Shown: positions 1 to 10,409, numbered from the stretch's first letter. The stretch: DNA of 64,000 nucleotides from Rhodococcus koreensis (GCF_900105905.1 NZ_FNSV01000005.1:62001-126000); one strand, 5' to 3'. Numbers and translations are program-made. The notes: generated from the sequence alone by a model not told the origin.

Positions 1-135
1 TAGCGTTGTGAGGACCTGCCCAACCTCTCCGGTTGTGGGTGTCGATACCGGCCGTGGCCGTCGGGCTGACGCTGCAACGCAGCCAGGCTTCTCCCCTTCC
101 GCCGGGTCTACCACAAGCCGATGAAGGTCTCGGGC

Positions 136-928
136 CTAAGTGCGCCGTATGAGGGTCGCGCTACATCGGAAGCAGCTAGGCATAGCCAACCCTGTAGTCC
201 TACTTGCGCGCCGGTGGCGATCAACCTGCGCGCGTATCTCGGATAATGCACGCCGCTGCCGACCGTCGATGGTGAAGTTGTCCGGCGCCAGCCATTCCTG
301 GAAGGCTTGTCGGAGCGTCGGCCAGTCCGCGTCAATGATTGAATACCAGGCCGTGCCACGGCTACGTCCTTTGTAAATCATGGCCTGACGGAAGATTCCT
401 TCGAATCTGAACCCTAGCCGTTGGGCCGCATTACGCGAGGGGGCGTTGAGGCTATCGCACTTCCATTCGTACCGCCGGTACCCGAGGTCATCGAAAAGGT
501 AGGCCATTATCCGGAATTGTGCTTCTGTGGAGATGGGAGTCCGCTTCAGGAGGGGCGAGAACATCACGTTGCCGACCTCGATGACACCGTTGTTCGGGTC
601 CTGCCGCATCAAAGACAGTGTGCCTACCGCCTTGTCTGCATCACGGTCGATTACTGCGTAGTCCTGGCGGTCGGGGTACTGGGCGACCTCCCGGACATAG
701 CGGCGGTAGTCGACGGCGTCGGTAAAGGGGTCGGCAGCCATGTAGGTCCAGTCGCGGTGGTCCGGCGCCACGCGGTAGGCCGCGTAAAGGTCGTCGGCGT
801 GCTGTTCCGGGTCGAGTGGTTCGAGCCGGCAGTACGTGCCGTCGAGCGTGGTCGCGGCAGCGACGGGCGGTCCAATCGTGGACTGGTTCTCCGATGGGTT
901 GGTTGTATTGATTTCGGTGCGCGGACAT
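136..928 (-). pseudogene. GNAT N-acetyltransferase (RimJ/RimL-like), frameshifted near its start
   Basis: The main open frame (136-771 and upstream without a stop) reads as a GNAT-fold acetyltransferase. The conserved entry phrase DGTYCRLEPLDPEQHADDL lies upstream of the first in-frame start codon, and the C-terminal phrase NAPSRNAAQRLGFRFEGIF is typical of RimJ/RimL-type enzymes that use acetyl-CoA to acetylate amino groups. The only ATG with a good ribosome-binding site (CAGGAGA, six bases upstream, ATG at 928) is in another frame. The two frames must be joined by a one-base shift at about 880-890. This is therefore either a decayed gene or one with a sequencing error. The substrate is unknown. 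Confidence 0.7.
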
Positions 929-1443
929 CGATTTCTCCTGGGTCTCTTCGTGACGGGTTGATTCGCTTCAACCGAGTGCTACGTGCGACTGTCGGGCTAC
1001 CTGCTGCGCGCCGGCGGTCAGCAGTTGGGGTGTTGTACCGAGGTCGGCGAGCCGATCCCGGCGGTGGGTGCCGGAAAGCTCGCGTGCGTCGGCGGTCACT
1101 TGTTACTTACTGGCGGACTTCTGTGTCGCACTGGCTACCATGGCTAAACCATCTCGCATGGACTGGTGCGATGGCGGGACTCGTCAGGATTCGCTGGATC
1201 GATCTGGTCGACGGCGTGTTGTCATAGTGACGCACGCGATCGCACTATGAAACGTGAGTAGTAACATTTCGAGGAGTTCATTGATCTGTAGTGACGCGCC
1301 GCGTCCGGTCATCGGGTAGGCGATCTTCGGTGGAATTGATGCCCACACCCGGGTGTGGTGTCTTCTGCGTAGTGGAGCTGAGAATCTGAATCGTATGGTC
1401 AGTCAGACGATTTCGTAATGACTCACCAGTGTCGGGTGGGGTC
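929..1443. other. gap without recognisable gene
   Basis: About 515 bases between the two decayed genes. The frames that stay open here have no recognisable product and no ribosome-binding site. I see no stem-loop or repeat worth naming. Confidence 0.5.
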
Positions 1444-2110
1444 TCACTCGAACTGAGGTTGACGTTTCGCCAAGAAGGCCGCGACGCCTTCGGCGTAGTC
1501 GTCGCTGGCGTACCCGTCCGCATAGAGCCCAATGACTGTGTCGTCTTCCCCGGTATTGTCGAGAATCTTGTCGATTATCACTTTGCTACTGCGCACGGTG
1601 TTCTGGGCGCGGCTGCTAATGGTAGTTGCGAGTCCTCTCACGCGGGCGTCGAGGTCGTCGGTGCCGACAATCTCGTTGAGCAGACCGATACGCTGTGCTT
1701 GGTCGGCTGAGAGATGGTCGCCGGTAAACAGCATCTGTTTGGCCCACGCAGGACCGACCAATCGTACAAGGGCTTTGGTGGAGCGATAGCTAACACGAGG
1801 CCTAGCTTGGCGGGCATGATCGCCATGATGGTTTCGGGTGTGCCGATTCGAATGTCGCGGCCGAAAAGTGATCGCCCCCGCGGATGATCGGAACCTTTAC
1901 CTGCGGGTCAGCCTCAACTGCGGCAATCAACTGCGGAAATTGATCCCACATACGGCGCGGGTCCCGGACATCGTGCGCCACACCTGATCGTCGTGCGCAT
2001 CTTTTCTGCTACGTCGGATTGACCGGCGAGCTCCTGCCTGAGCCCTTCGATCTGACGTCGACCTGGCAATCGAAGACAGGTGAATTCCGTGCCACTCGCC
2101 ACTCATGGAG
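1444..2110 (-). pseudogene. enoyl-CoA hydratase/isomerase remnant with several frameshifts
   Basis: Pieces of a crotonase-family protein can be read in different minus-strand frames. In N- to C-terminal order they are an EWHGIHLS start-like phrase near 2095, WDQFPQLIAAVEADPQVKV near 1900-1950, RDIRIGTPETIMAIMPAKLG near 1820-1870, and a clean 105-residue C-terminal part (1444-1761) beginning VGPAWAKQMLFTGDHLSA. Intact family members are about 260 residues and would bind acyl-CoA and hydrate enoyl-CoA. At least two frame changes separate the pieces, so no functional protein is expected. It ends about 200 bases from the PucR gene and has no partner gene. Confidence 0.75.
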
Positions 2111-2313
2111 GACATGTTTTACACCTTGGTCCGGCTTGGCTCGGCAGACGTTCGTTGCGAATCGGCAGTTCACCGTTGGGTATCGCATCGACTCTCTTCA
2201 GCTCGCGGACATGCCCCGCGACCACGAGAAACTGAGCACGGTTTCCTCTCCTGGCTGGCCGCTATGAGGGTTTGCTCGAGCATTGAGCTCGGCGTCGGGC
2301 AGTCGGGGTGAAT

Positions 2314-3930
2314 TCAGGTCTGCTGACGGGTGTCCAAGATTAGGATCGCGGTGTGTAGCGAGGTTCGCGATTCCGCGTCATAGAGGTCTACGCCGAGCAT
2401 GCGTTCGATCGCTGACAGCTTCGTGTACAAAGTCGGCCGCGAGAGGTGCAGCCGTTTGGCGAGGTCAGATTTGTTGAGGTCGGACTCGAGAAACGCACGG
2501 AGAATGTCCAGCTCGTCACCGCCGTGTCGGGCGAGGTGGTCCAGGAGACCGCGCAGCTCGCTCTCGGCGAACGCTTGGACTCTCGGATCGGTGCGGATCA
2601 GTGCAAGCAGCCCGCGCAGTCGGATGTCCTTGGCACGATGGTATGGCATGCCGTCCTGGGGCAGAGACTGAGCAACATCGGCGATGTGCGCGGAGTCTGC
2701 GAGCCCGAGCGCAGAATCGAGCAGCCGGGACGATTCCGGACCGACGCCGATTGTGCACCGCAGAATGCCGTCGACTCGCCTCAGTGCGGATCGAATCTCA
2801 CTGCACACCGCAACAATCGCGTCTTCCGCCGGGCCCGTCTGCGGACAGGCGAGGAGCAGATCGACCTGCCCGGTCCTACGGTTTGCCGTCAACGCCGATT
2901 GATGCGCCGAGCGCACACTGTGGCGCACCTGGTCGAGCATATGGAGTTGGCGGCGATGCGCTGTGCTCTCTTCCAGGGGCGCACTATCTGTCACGCGTAC
3001 CGTGATCGGCACGTACTTCGACGCGGACCGCAGTCCCAGGGCGTGCGCGCGGGCGGCGGCGTCTGCCTCGTCATCGATGCGTCCGCGCGCCAGTTCGTCG
3101 ACTAGTCCGCTTTGCGCTTGTTGCTCGAATGCTGAGCGGTCGTGTTCGACCATTCGGGTCAGCGCGAGTGCCTGAGCTGCGCGTTCGATTACCATCCGGG
3201 TACGCGCCGAGGTGTCGACCGGGATCGGTGCAACGAGGCGGCCCCACCCCTGCCGATCCGGACCGACGGGAGTGGTCATCCACGGTTCGGGACCGTCCAC
3301 GGACGTGCGATTCGATATCGGCGTCAGGCGCGAACGTCGTTCCCAGTCTGCGAGTAGGTCCGCGAGACGCTGTCCTTGTGCGGAGAACGTGAGAACCTTC
3401 CGGTTGAGATCCTCGAGTACGAGCGAACCGCCGATCATCTCCGCCGCAGCTTCCACGATGTCGCTCAGAGGGGCACGTTTCATGCTGAGGTCCGTGAAGA
3501 TCTCGTGGGCAGTGCGCGCGAAGGCAACTTCTTCGTATTGGTCGGCAACGATCGCCCGGTGTACTCGCTCGGTGACATCGACGAACCGAATGGTCCGGTG
3601 CAGCGCGATCACGGGCAGCTCGATCTCGTCGGCGGCCCGCGCAACTTCAGGCGGAATGGCGTCGATATACGTACCGAGTTCGACGATGACGCCTGCGGCC
3701 CCAGCTTCAGCCAGGTGTTCGAGGTACGACATACCCCTGGATTCGACTGCGAGCGCCGGCCCGGTCGTGAGGACCAGTTCATCGCCTTGCAGCATGTTGG
3801 ACATGTCGTCGACCTCGGCGATGTGAACCCATCGCACTGTGCGATCTAGGTGTGCGCCTCCACCGATGACCTCAGGTTTCCCCTCTTGGATCACGGGGAG
3901 GGCCAGGATGTCCGCGATCGAGAGCTGCAT
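2314..3930 (-). CDS. PucR-family transcriptional regulator
   Basis: 538 residues. The N-terminal PucR (purine catabolism regulator) domain spans about residues 1-125 (SIADILALPVIQEGKPEVIGG). A middle GGDEF-like region follows, then a C-terminal PucR-type helix-turn-helix at about residues 475-530 (SDLNKSDLAKRLHLSRPTLY). This is the usual full length and order. PucR-family proteins are effector-binding activators or repressors of nitrogen or amine catabolism. The gene is divergent from the aminotransferase at 4235 across about 300 bases, so it probably controls that module. A perfect palindrome overlaps its own start codon, suggesting autoregulation. The inducer cannot be deduced. Confidence 0.93.
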   Translation of the reverse strand: MQLSIADILALPVIQEGKPEVIGGGAHLDRTVRWVHIAEVDDMSNMLQGDELVLTTGPALAVESRGMSYLEHLAEAGAAGVIVELGTYIDAIPPEVARAADEIELPVIALHRTIRFVDVTERVHRAIVADQYEEVAFARTAHEIFTDLSMKRAPLSDIVEAAAEMIGGSLVLEDLNRKVLTFSAQGQRLADLLADWERRSRLTPISNRTSVDGPEPWMTTPVGPDRQGWGRLVAPIPVDTSARTRMVIERAAQALALTRMVEHDRSAFEQQAQSGLVDELARGRIDDEADAAARAHALGLRSASKYVPITVRVTDSAPLEESTAHRRQLHMLDQVRHSVRSAHQSALTANRRTGQVDLLLACPQTGPAEDAIVAVCSEIRSALRRVDGILRCTIGVGPESSRLLDSALGLADSAHIADVAQSLPQDGMPYHRAKDIRLRGLLALIRTDPRVQAFAESELRGLLDHLARHGGDELDILRAFLESDLNKSDLAKRLHLSRPTLYTKLSAIERMLGVDLYDAESRTSLHTAILILDTRQQT

Positions 3931-3944
3931 TTACAGATTGTAAA
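3930..3944. promoter_or_regulatory. 15-bp palindrome at the PucR start, candidate operator
   Basis: TTTACAGATTGTAAA is a perfect palindrome (two 6-base arms, 3-base centre). It overlaps the last base of the PucR start codon and lies in the divergent region to the aminotransferase. The position suits autoregulation. That PucR is the binder is inferred. Confidence 0.45.
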
Positions 3945-4234
3945 ACACTGACATCACACAGATACAACTTGATTTGGTCAGTAGGTGGTTTTCGGCCTCA
4001 AAGTAGAGAGCAGACCCGGTGAATGCCGCGCACTTCCTCCACGAAGGACAACGTCGATGATCTTCAGCCACGACACGACAGTGACGTAACAGATTCTTCC
4101 CCTCTGACGTCGCGGCCCGCGCCGCACACTGCGGCCCCGCCGTAGTGGCTGCAAACAGTCGATCTCATCCACGGTGGCGCCAAACATCGGCTTCCCCATG
4201 ACACACAACTGAGCAGGGAAGGACTACATCACTC
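3931..4234. promoter_or_regulatory. divergent intergenic region PucR/aminotransferase
   Basis: About 300 bases with no gene. Besides the palindrome at its left edge it must hold both promoters. A purine-rich AGGGAAGGA sits some 12 bases upstream of the aminotransferase ATG. I could not pick convincing -35/-10 hexamers. Confidence 0.4.
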
Positions 4235-5629
4235 ATGACGACAATTGTCCCGCAGGATCTCGACCTCCTACCGACCGGTCAGAGCCTGGAAGACGCCCGC
4301 GCCGAGGGTGAGCGCGCGTATGAACTCGACCGCGCGCACGTGTTTCACTCGTGGTCCGCTCAGAGTCAGATCGATCCGAGGCCGATCCTCGCCTCCGAGG
4401 GTTCATACGTATGGGACGGGACCGGCAACCGTCTGCTGGATTTCGCGTCCCAACTCGTCAACATCAACATCGGACACCAGCATCCGAAAGTCATTGCGGC
4501 CATTCAGGATCAGGCGGCGAAGCTGTGCACCATCGCTCCGCAGTACGCGAATGACGCTCGCTCCGAGGCTGCGCGGCTGATCGCCGAGCGGACCCCGGGT
4601 GACCTGAACAAGGTGTTCTTCACCAACGGCGGCGCCGACGCCAACGAGCACGCGATCCGGATGGCCCGCCACCACACGCGCCGGTACAAGGTGCTCTCCC
4701 GTTACCGCTCGTACCATGGCGGCACCGACACCGCGATCAACCTGACCGGAGACCCGCGGAGGTGGCCCAACGACTACGGCAACAGCGGAGTCGTGCACTT
4801 CCATGGGCCATTCCTGTACCGCTCGCAGTTCCACGCGGAGAACGAGCAGCAAGAAACCGAGCGTGCTCTGGCGCATCTCGACCAGCTGATCCGATTCGAG
4901 GGGCCGGACTCGTTCGCCGCGATCATTCTCGAGTCCGTTCCCGGCACTGCCGGCGTCATGGTGCCCACGCCGGGGTACCTGGCCGGCGTTCGGGAGATCT
5001 GCGACCGGTACGGGATCGTGTATATCGCCGACGAGGTGATGGCCGGATTCGGCCGCACCGGAAAGTGGTTCGCGGTCGAACATTTCAACGTCGTGCCCGA
5101 CCTCATCACGTTCGCGAAGGGCGTCAACTCCGGATACGTCCCGCTTGGCGGTATTGCGATCAGCGAGAAGATCGCGGCGACCTTCGCCAACCGCCCGTTC
5201 CCCGGCGGGCTCACCTACTCCGGACACCCGCTCGCCACCGCGGCCGCCGTCGCGACGATCAACGTGATGGAAGACGAACGGATCGTCGAGAACGCTGCTC
5301 GCATCGGCAGCGAAATCCTCGGTCCGGGGCTGCGAGGACTTGCTGACCGGCACCCGTCGATCGGGGAAGTCCGCGGACTCGGTGTGCTATGGGCGATCGA
5401 GCTGGTCATCGACCGTGCCACGAAGGAACCGCTGGCCCCGTACGGCAGTTCCAGTCCGGCGATGAACGAAATTATCGCCGCCTGCAAGGCAGGAGGTTTG
5501 CTGCCGATGGCTAACTTCAACCGCATTCACGCGGTGCCGCCGTGCACCGTCACCGAGGCCGAGGTCCGCGAAGGTCTGGCGATTCTCGACTCGGTACTCG
5601 ACATTGCCGATTCGCACGTCGGCTCCTGA
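4235..5629 (+). CDS. class-III (omega) aminotransferase
   Basis: 464 residues, normal length for a PLP-dependent class-III aminotransferase. Visible are the cofactor-phosphate region (NGGADANEHAIR, near 131), the HGG motif near 161, the cofactor aspartate in ADEVMAGFGRTG (Asp276) and the Schiff-base lysine in TFAKGVNSGYVPLGG (Lys295). These enzymes move a terminal or alpha amino group from an omega-amino acid or amine to pyruvate or 2-oxoglutarate. The glutamate dehydrogenase, amino-acid permease and aldehyde dehydrogenase that follow fit a pathway in which the carbonyl product is oxidised and glutamate is deaminated. 4-Aminobutyrate, beta-alanine or another amine are all possible substrates. 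Confidence 0.9.
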   Translation: MTTIVPQDLDLLPTGQSLEDARAEGERAYELDRAHVFHSWSAQSQIDPRPILASEGSYVWDGTGNRLLDFASQLVNINIGHQHPKVIAAIQDQAAKLCTIAPQYANDARSEAARLIAERTPGDLNKVFFTNGGADANEHAIRMARHHTRRYKVLSRYRSYHGGTDTAINLTGDPRRWPNDYGNSGVVHFHGPFLYRSQFHAENEQQETERALAHLDQLIRFEGPDSFAAIILESVPGTAGVMVPTPGYLAGVREICDRYGIVYIADEVMAGFGRTGKWFAVEHFNVVPDLITFAKGVNSGYVPLGGIAISEKIAATFANRPFPGGLTYSGHPLATAAAVATINVMEDERIVENAARIGSEILGPGLRGLADRHPSIGEVRGLGVLWAIELVIDRATKEPLAPYGSSSPAMNEIIAACKAGGLLPMANFNRIHAVPPCTVTEAEVREGLAILDSVLDIADSHVGS

Positions 5630-5701
5630 CAGATCCGAACTGACGCGCGGTCAACGGCGCCCGCGCGGGATGTTCCATTGTCGATCTCGACGACAAGTCA
5701 C

Positions 5702-5729
5702 GGGCCGTCTTGCAAATATCGAACGGCCC
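5702..5729 (+). terminator. short stem-loop after the aminotransferase
   Basis: GGGCCGT and ACGGCCC form a 7-base perfect stem around a 14-base loop, in the 164-base gap before the next gene. There is no T-tract, so termination would be weak or factor-assisted. Confidence 0.4.
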
Positions 5730-5793
5730 ACCAGTACAACTACCTCCCTGGGGACGCTTCCCTACTCCCGGGACGCTAGAGAGAAGGGCATAG

Positions 5794-6765
5794 ATGAAAG
5801 CCATCGTTGTCAATGAAAATGGCGGATCGGAGAAGGTCACGCTTTCCGAGATCGACACTCCGGAACCCGGCGCCGGCCAGCTTCAGGTCGCCGTCGCAAC
5901 CGCCGGCGTGAACTACCTCGACATCTACCAGCGACAGGGAGCCGCGCCGGCCCCCTTCGTCGGCGGTGTCGAGGGTGTCGGCCGCGTGACCAAGGTGGGA
6001 TCGGGCGTCGACGCGAACTTGGTCGGCCGTCGCGTGGGGTGGCTCGGTGCGTCGGGCAGCTTCGCGGAGACCGTCGTGCTCGACGAGGCAAAGGCAGTCG
6101 CGATTCCCGACGACGTCACCAATGAGGACGCCGTCGCGCTGCTCATGCAGGGCATTACGGCCCACTACCTCGCCACCAGCGCGTTCGCCGTCGGCAAGGA
6201 CTCCACTGTGCTGGTGCACGCCGCCGCGGGCGGGGTGGGACGGCTGCTGACCCAGATCGCCCATCATCTCGGTGCCGCCGTCATCGCAACAGCGTCGACG
6301 GAAGAGAAGCGGAACATCGCTCTCGAGGCCGGCGCGGACCATGCCATCGGCTACGACAGCTTCGCCGACGCGGTCCAGCAGATCACCGACGGCCATGGCG
6401 TCGATGTGGTGTACGACGGCATCGGCCGCGACACCGTCGAGGCGGGGCTGAAGAGCTTGGCCGTGCGTGGCACCCTCGTGGTGATCGGCGCTGCGAGTGG
6501 CCCGCCGCCGGCAATCGAATTCAGCGCCCTTGCTGTCAAGTCGCTGTCGGTAATCCGCCCGTCGGTGGCGCACTTCACCGCGCGTCCGGGCGAGCTGTCC
6601 TGGCGTGCCGACGAGGTATTCGGCTGGGCGCGAGATGGCGTGATCTCGACTGCCATCGCGGGCCGGTACTCCCTGAAGGACACCGCGAAGGCACAGCAGG
6701 ACCTGACTTCCCGGTCGCTCGCCGGCAAGCTGCTCATCGAGGTCGCTCCCATCAGCGAAGGCTGA
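5794..6765 (+). CDS. zinc-independent NADPH:quinone oxidoreductase (MDR superfamily)
   Basis: 323 residues, the length of the QOR group of medium-chain dehydrogenases/reductases. The N-terminal GroES-like half begins MKAIVVNENGGSEKVTL. The Rossmann half carries the nucleotide-binding phrase HAAAGGVGRLLTQIA at about 145-160. The zinc ligands of alcohol dehydrogenases are absent, so reduction of a quinone or an activated double bond with NADPH is expected. The start is supported by GAGAAGGG just upstream. It lies between the aminotransferase and the glutamate dehydrogenase on the same strand, separated from each by 160-260 bases, so co-transcription is possible but not proven. Confidence 0.88.
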   Translation: MKAIVVNENGGSEKVTLSEIDTPEPGAGQLQVAVATAGVNYLDIYQRQGAAPAPFVGGVEGVGRVTKVGSGVDANLVGRRVGWLGASGSFAETVVLDEAKAVAIPDDVTNEDAVALLMQGITAHYLATSAFAVGKDSTVLVHAAAGGVGRLLTQIAHHLGAAVIATASTEEKRNIALEAGADHAIGYDSFADAVQQITDGHGVDVVYDGIGRDTVEAGLKSLAVRGTLVVIGAASGPPPAIEFSALAVKSLSVIRPSVAHFTARPGELSWRADEVFGWARDGVISTAIAGRYSLKDTAKAQQDLTSRSLAGKLLIEVAPISEG

Positions 6766-7025
6766 CGCCCGGACGCTGGCCGGTCGCGTACCAGCCACAG
6801 CGCCACTCCGGCGCCTCTCCTGCCGACTCAACAGATGGGTCCGGTGAGGCCGGAAGGGAAGTACGTATCCATCACTGCGATGCGGCTCTCGGACCTGACA
6901 CGGAGATCAGAGATAGTGGCACCGTCCGTCAGGGCATCCTACGCATATCCAGGATCGAATCCCACTGCTCCGGCTAGGAAACTCGCTGTCCCACAGCACT
7001 ACAACATCTGAATCGGAGAAGCTAC

Positions 7026-10000
7026 ATGTTCTACCACGCGGAGACGCAGGCGGTATCCGACGCCGTGCCCGAGGGATTCGAAGTCGATCCCGACTACTCG
7101 GCACGCAACGTCGATTGGGGCATTCTTCGTGATCTCGCGAAGGGCGATCTCGAGCTCTCCGTACGCCCGGGCGCAACCGCCGATGATGCAGTTCGGATGG
7201 TGCTCTACACCGGTGACGGAGGAGTGTCACTGAGTCGTGTTCTGCAGATTCTTCGCGGAATGGATGTGGAAGTCGTCGACGAACGCACTACCGCCCTGGT
7301 CCGAGACGACGGATTGCGCTGCCTGGTGTATGACTTCGGGTTGCACGTCTCAGGTGCGCCGCGCGACGGTCTGACGACACTGTTCGGCGAGGAAGACTTC
7401 CGCACCCGTTTCCTCGATACGTTTCGTGCTGCGTGGACCTCTCGCGCCGATTCAGATCGATTCAATGCGCTCGTTGTCCACGCCGGTCTCGATTGGCGGC
7501 AAGCGACCGCGTTGCGCGCGTACGGAAAGTACCTCAAACAGGCCCGCTTCCCATACAGCCCGGAGCGTATCGCGAGCGTCCTGGTGGACAACCCGCGAAC
7601 CACACGAGCACTCGTGTCCTTGTTCGAAGCACGCTTCGACCCGGCGTTACGCACCGCTGACTCGTCGCCCGTGCTCGACGATGCGGTCGACGCCGTCCTT
7701 GTCCGGATCAACCATGTCGTCAGCATGGACGCCGACCGGATCCTGCGCGCATATCTGACGCTCATCCGTGCGACCCAGCGAACCAACTTCTACATCGCGA
7801 AGTCCCCGTCGAGTGCCGGCCCGTGCCTGTCCCTGAAATTGCATCCGCGCGACATCGACGAACTGCCCCTCCCCCGACCAGAGATCGAGACTTTCGTCTA
7901 CTCGCCGACCGTGGAGGGCGTCCACTTGCGATTTGGCTCAGTGGCTCGTGGAGGACTTCGCTGGTCAAGCCGAAGCGAAGACTACCGGACGGAAGTCTTG
8001 GGTCTGGTCAAGGCGCAGGCCGTCAAGAACGCGGTCATCGTACCGGTCGGCGCAAAGGGAGGCTTCGTCGTGAAGCAGCCATTCGCCACAAACGATGACC
8101 GCGTTGGAACCAATGAGATAACCCGGGAGGAGGGGATTTCCGGGTACCGCACCTTCATCTCCGGTCTTCTGGACATCACCGACAACCTCTCGCACGACCT
8201 GGGGACCGTTCATCATCCCGACAACGTCGTCTGCCACGACGACACGGACACCTACCTCGTCGTGGCCGCGGACAAGGGAACGGCCAGCTTCTCCGACATC
8301 GCCAATGAGGTCGCTGCTCAGTACGGCTTCTGGCTCGGAGACGCATTTGCTTCCGGCGGATCCGTCGGGTACGACCACAAGGCCATGGGCATCACGGCGC
8401 GAGGTGCCTGGGAAAGTGTTCGCCAGCACTTCGGTGAACTCGACCTCGATCCCGATTGCGATGAGTTCACCGTTGTCGGGATCGGAGACATGAGCGGGGA
8501 TGTCTTCGGAAACGGCATGCTGCTCAGCGATCGGATCAAGCTGGTCGCTGCGTTCGACCATCGACATATCTTCATCGACCCGGATCCCGACCCCTCCATC
8601 TCCTTCGCTGAGCGGAAGCGCATGTTCTCGCTCACCCAATCTTCGTGGCAAGACTATGACACCTCGCTGATCAGCGAGGGCGGTGGCGTATGGGATCGCA
8701 CCCGCAAGTCGATCCCACTGTCCCGGCAGGCCCGGCAGGCACTCGGGCTCGACTCCGAGCACTCACGGATGAGCCCACCTGAACTCATCCAGGCAATTCT
8801 GTGCGCGCCGGTCGATCTTCTGTGGAATGGCGGTATCGGCACCTACGTCAAAGCAAGCGACGAGGACACTCACTCGGTCGGCGACAAGGCGAACGATTCG
8901 TTGCGCGTCGACGGTCGGACACTTCGATGCCGGGTTGTCGTCGAAGGTGGAAACCTCGGCCTCACCGCGCAGGGACGGATCGAGTACGCCAAGTCCGGCG
9001 GCCGAATCAATACCGACGCCATCGACAACTCCGCCGGCGTCAGTTGCTCTGACCACGAGGTCAACCTCAAGATCCTGCTCAACTCGCTCAGAGGGGATCA
9101 GCAGCTCGTAGGTGCCAGGCGCGCCGAGTTCCTCGAGAGCATGTCGGCCGATATCGCACGGTTGGTTCTCAGCGAGAACGCGAGCCACAACGCCGTCCTC
9201 GGTGAGAGTCGGGCCCACGCTTCCGACCGCGCCCAGACGGACGGCCGCCTCATCTCGCACTTGCAAGCCACTCGTGGGCTCGACGTAGAACTCGAGGCCC
9301 TTCCGAACCACCGCGAGATCGCCACTCGGGTCGCACAAGGGAATGGGTTGACATCCCCGGAGCTCGGAACCTTGCTGGCTCATGTGAAGCTGGCTATCAA
9401 AGATGACGTCCTCAGCAGCGAGGTGCCCGACCTCGACATCTTCAGGGATACGTTGACCGGGTACTTTCCACACCAGGTCACCGAAGCCTTTCCGGACGCT
9501 GTCAACGACCACCCGCTGCGGCGGGAGATCATTGCAACCCAGACCGTCAACCGGATGGTCGACACCGGGGGTATCACGTTCGCATTCAGGCTCGGCGAGG
9601 AGACCGGTGCGAGTTCAGTCGACGTCGTGCGTGCACATGTGGCCGCAACCACGATCTTCGGCATGGACAAGCTCTGGGAGAGGATTCGCCAATCGGACAT
9701 TCCCAAACCGCTTGGGTCGACCCTCGCCCTCGAGGCACGCCGACTACTCGACCGCGCCGCACGGTGGTTGCTCACCAACCGCCCCCAGCCGCTTGATATC
9801 ACGGCAACCATCGACCACTTCCTCCTTCCGGTTGCTCAACTCTCCCCCAAAATTTCCGACCGCCTCAAGCGTGGGGAAGCCGAATTCGTGAAGACGAGTG
9901 TGGACCGCTGGGTCGAGCAAGGCACACCGGAGGACCTGGCGGTTGAGATCAGCGAGCTGCTGTATCGGTACTGCCTGCTGGATATCGTCGATGTCGCCTC

Positions 10001-10409
10001 TGCAGCGGGCAGCTATCTCGACCACGCCGCTGATCTGTATTTCGCTCTGTCAGATCGTCTGGAGATCGATCGCACGCTCGCCGCTGTGTCCTCACTGCCC
10101 CGCGATGACCGATGGAATGCGCTCGCGCGCATGGCTTTGCGAGACGATCTGTACCGGTCACTGAAGATGCTCACGCGTGACGTTCTCGGGAGTACATCCC
10201 CAGACTGGAGTCCCGAGGAGAGAGTCGAAGCATGGGAGCAGTCCAATGGCACGCAGGTCGGTCGAGGGCGTCGGACGCTTGCCGCCATCTTCGCGGACGG
10301 CGAGCTATCGGTCACACGATTGTCGGTCGCAGCTTTGCAGATCCGAAACATGATCACCACTGATATTCAGCTACCGGCGTTCGCGCGCAACGAAAACGCT
10401 GCACGCTGA
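7026..10409 (+). CDS. NAD-specific glutamate dehydrogenase, large type (short N-terminus)
   Basis: 1127 residues. The family signature of the large NAD-dependent glutamate dehydrogenases (Bac_GDH) is clear. GGLRWSSRSEDYRTEVLGL and PVGAKGGFVVKQ cover the glutamate site at about 315-360. Further on come GYDHKAMGITARGAWESV and VGIGDMSGDVFGNGMLLS, the latter starting the NAD domain. It should convert glutamate, water and NAD to 2-oxoglutarate, ammonium and NADH in the cytoplasm, recycling the amino acceptor of the transaminase upstream. Typical 180-kDa relatives have about 1600 residues. This one starts in what is normally the third ACT-like region, so roughly 450-500 regulatory residues are missing. 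The ATG follows CGGAGAAG, so the short form looks genuine. Confidence 0.9.
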   Translation: MFYHAETQAVSDAVPEGFEVDPDYSARNVDWGILRDLAKGDLELSVRPGATADDAVRMVLYTGDGGVSLSRVLQILRGMDVEVVDERTTALVRDDGLRCLVYDFGLHVSGAPRDGLTTLFGEEDFRTRFLDTFRAAWTSRADSDRFNALVVHAGLDWRQATALRAYGKYLKQARFPYSPERIASVLVDNPRTTRALVSLFEARFDPALRTADSSPVLDDAVDAVLVRINHVVSMDADRILRAYLTLIRATQRTNFYIAKSPSSAGPCLSLKLHPRDIDELPLPRPEIETFVYSPTVEGVHLRFGSVARGGLRWSSRSEDYRTEVLGLVKAQAVKNAVIVPVGAKGGFVVKQPFATNDDRVGTNEITREEGISGYRTFISGLLDITDNLSHDLGTVHHPDNVVCHDDTDTYLVVAADKGTASFSDIANEVAAQYGFWLGDAFASGGSVGYDHKAMGITARGAWESVRQHFGELDLDPDCDEFTVVGIGDMSGDVFGNGMLLSDRIKLVAAFDHRHIFIDPDPDPSISFAERKRMFSLTQSSWQDYDTSLISEGGGVWDRTRKSIPLSRQARQALGLDSEHSRMSPPELIQAILCAPVDLLWNGGIGTYVKASDEDTHSVGDKANDSLRVDGRTLRCRVVVEGGNLGLTAQGRIEYAKSGGRINTDAIDNSAGVSCSDHEVNLKILLNSLRGDQQLVGARRAEFLESMSADIARLVLSENASHNAVLGESRAHASDRAQTDGRLISHLQATRGLDVELEALPNHREIATRVAQGNGLTSPELGTLLAHVKLAIKDDVLSSEVPDLDIFRDTLTGYFPHQVTEAFPDAVNDHPLRREIIATQTVNRMVDTGGITFAFRLGEETGASSVDVVRAHVAATTIFGMDKLWERIRQSDIPKPLGSTLALEARRLLDRAARWLLTNRPQPLDITATIDHFLLPVAQLSPKISDRLKRGEAEFVKTSVDRWVEQGTPEDLAVEISELLYRYCLLDIVDVASAAGSYLDHAADLYFALSDRLEIDRTLAAVSSLPRDDRWNALARMALRDDLYRSLKMLTRDVLGSTSPDWSPEERVEAWEQSNGTQVGRGRRTLAAIFADGELSVTRLSVAALQIRNMITTDIQLPAFARNENAAR

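Noticed and set aside
421..1227. 268-codon plus-strand frame
   Set aside because: Antisense to the GNAT gene for half its length, without start signal or family resemblance.
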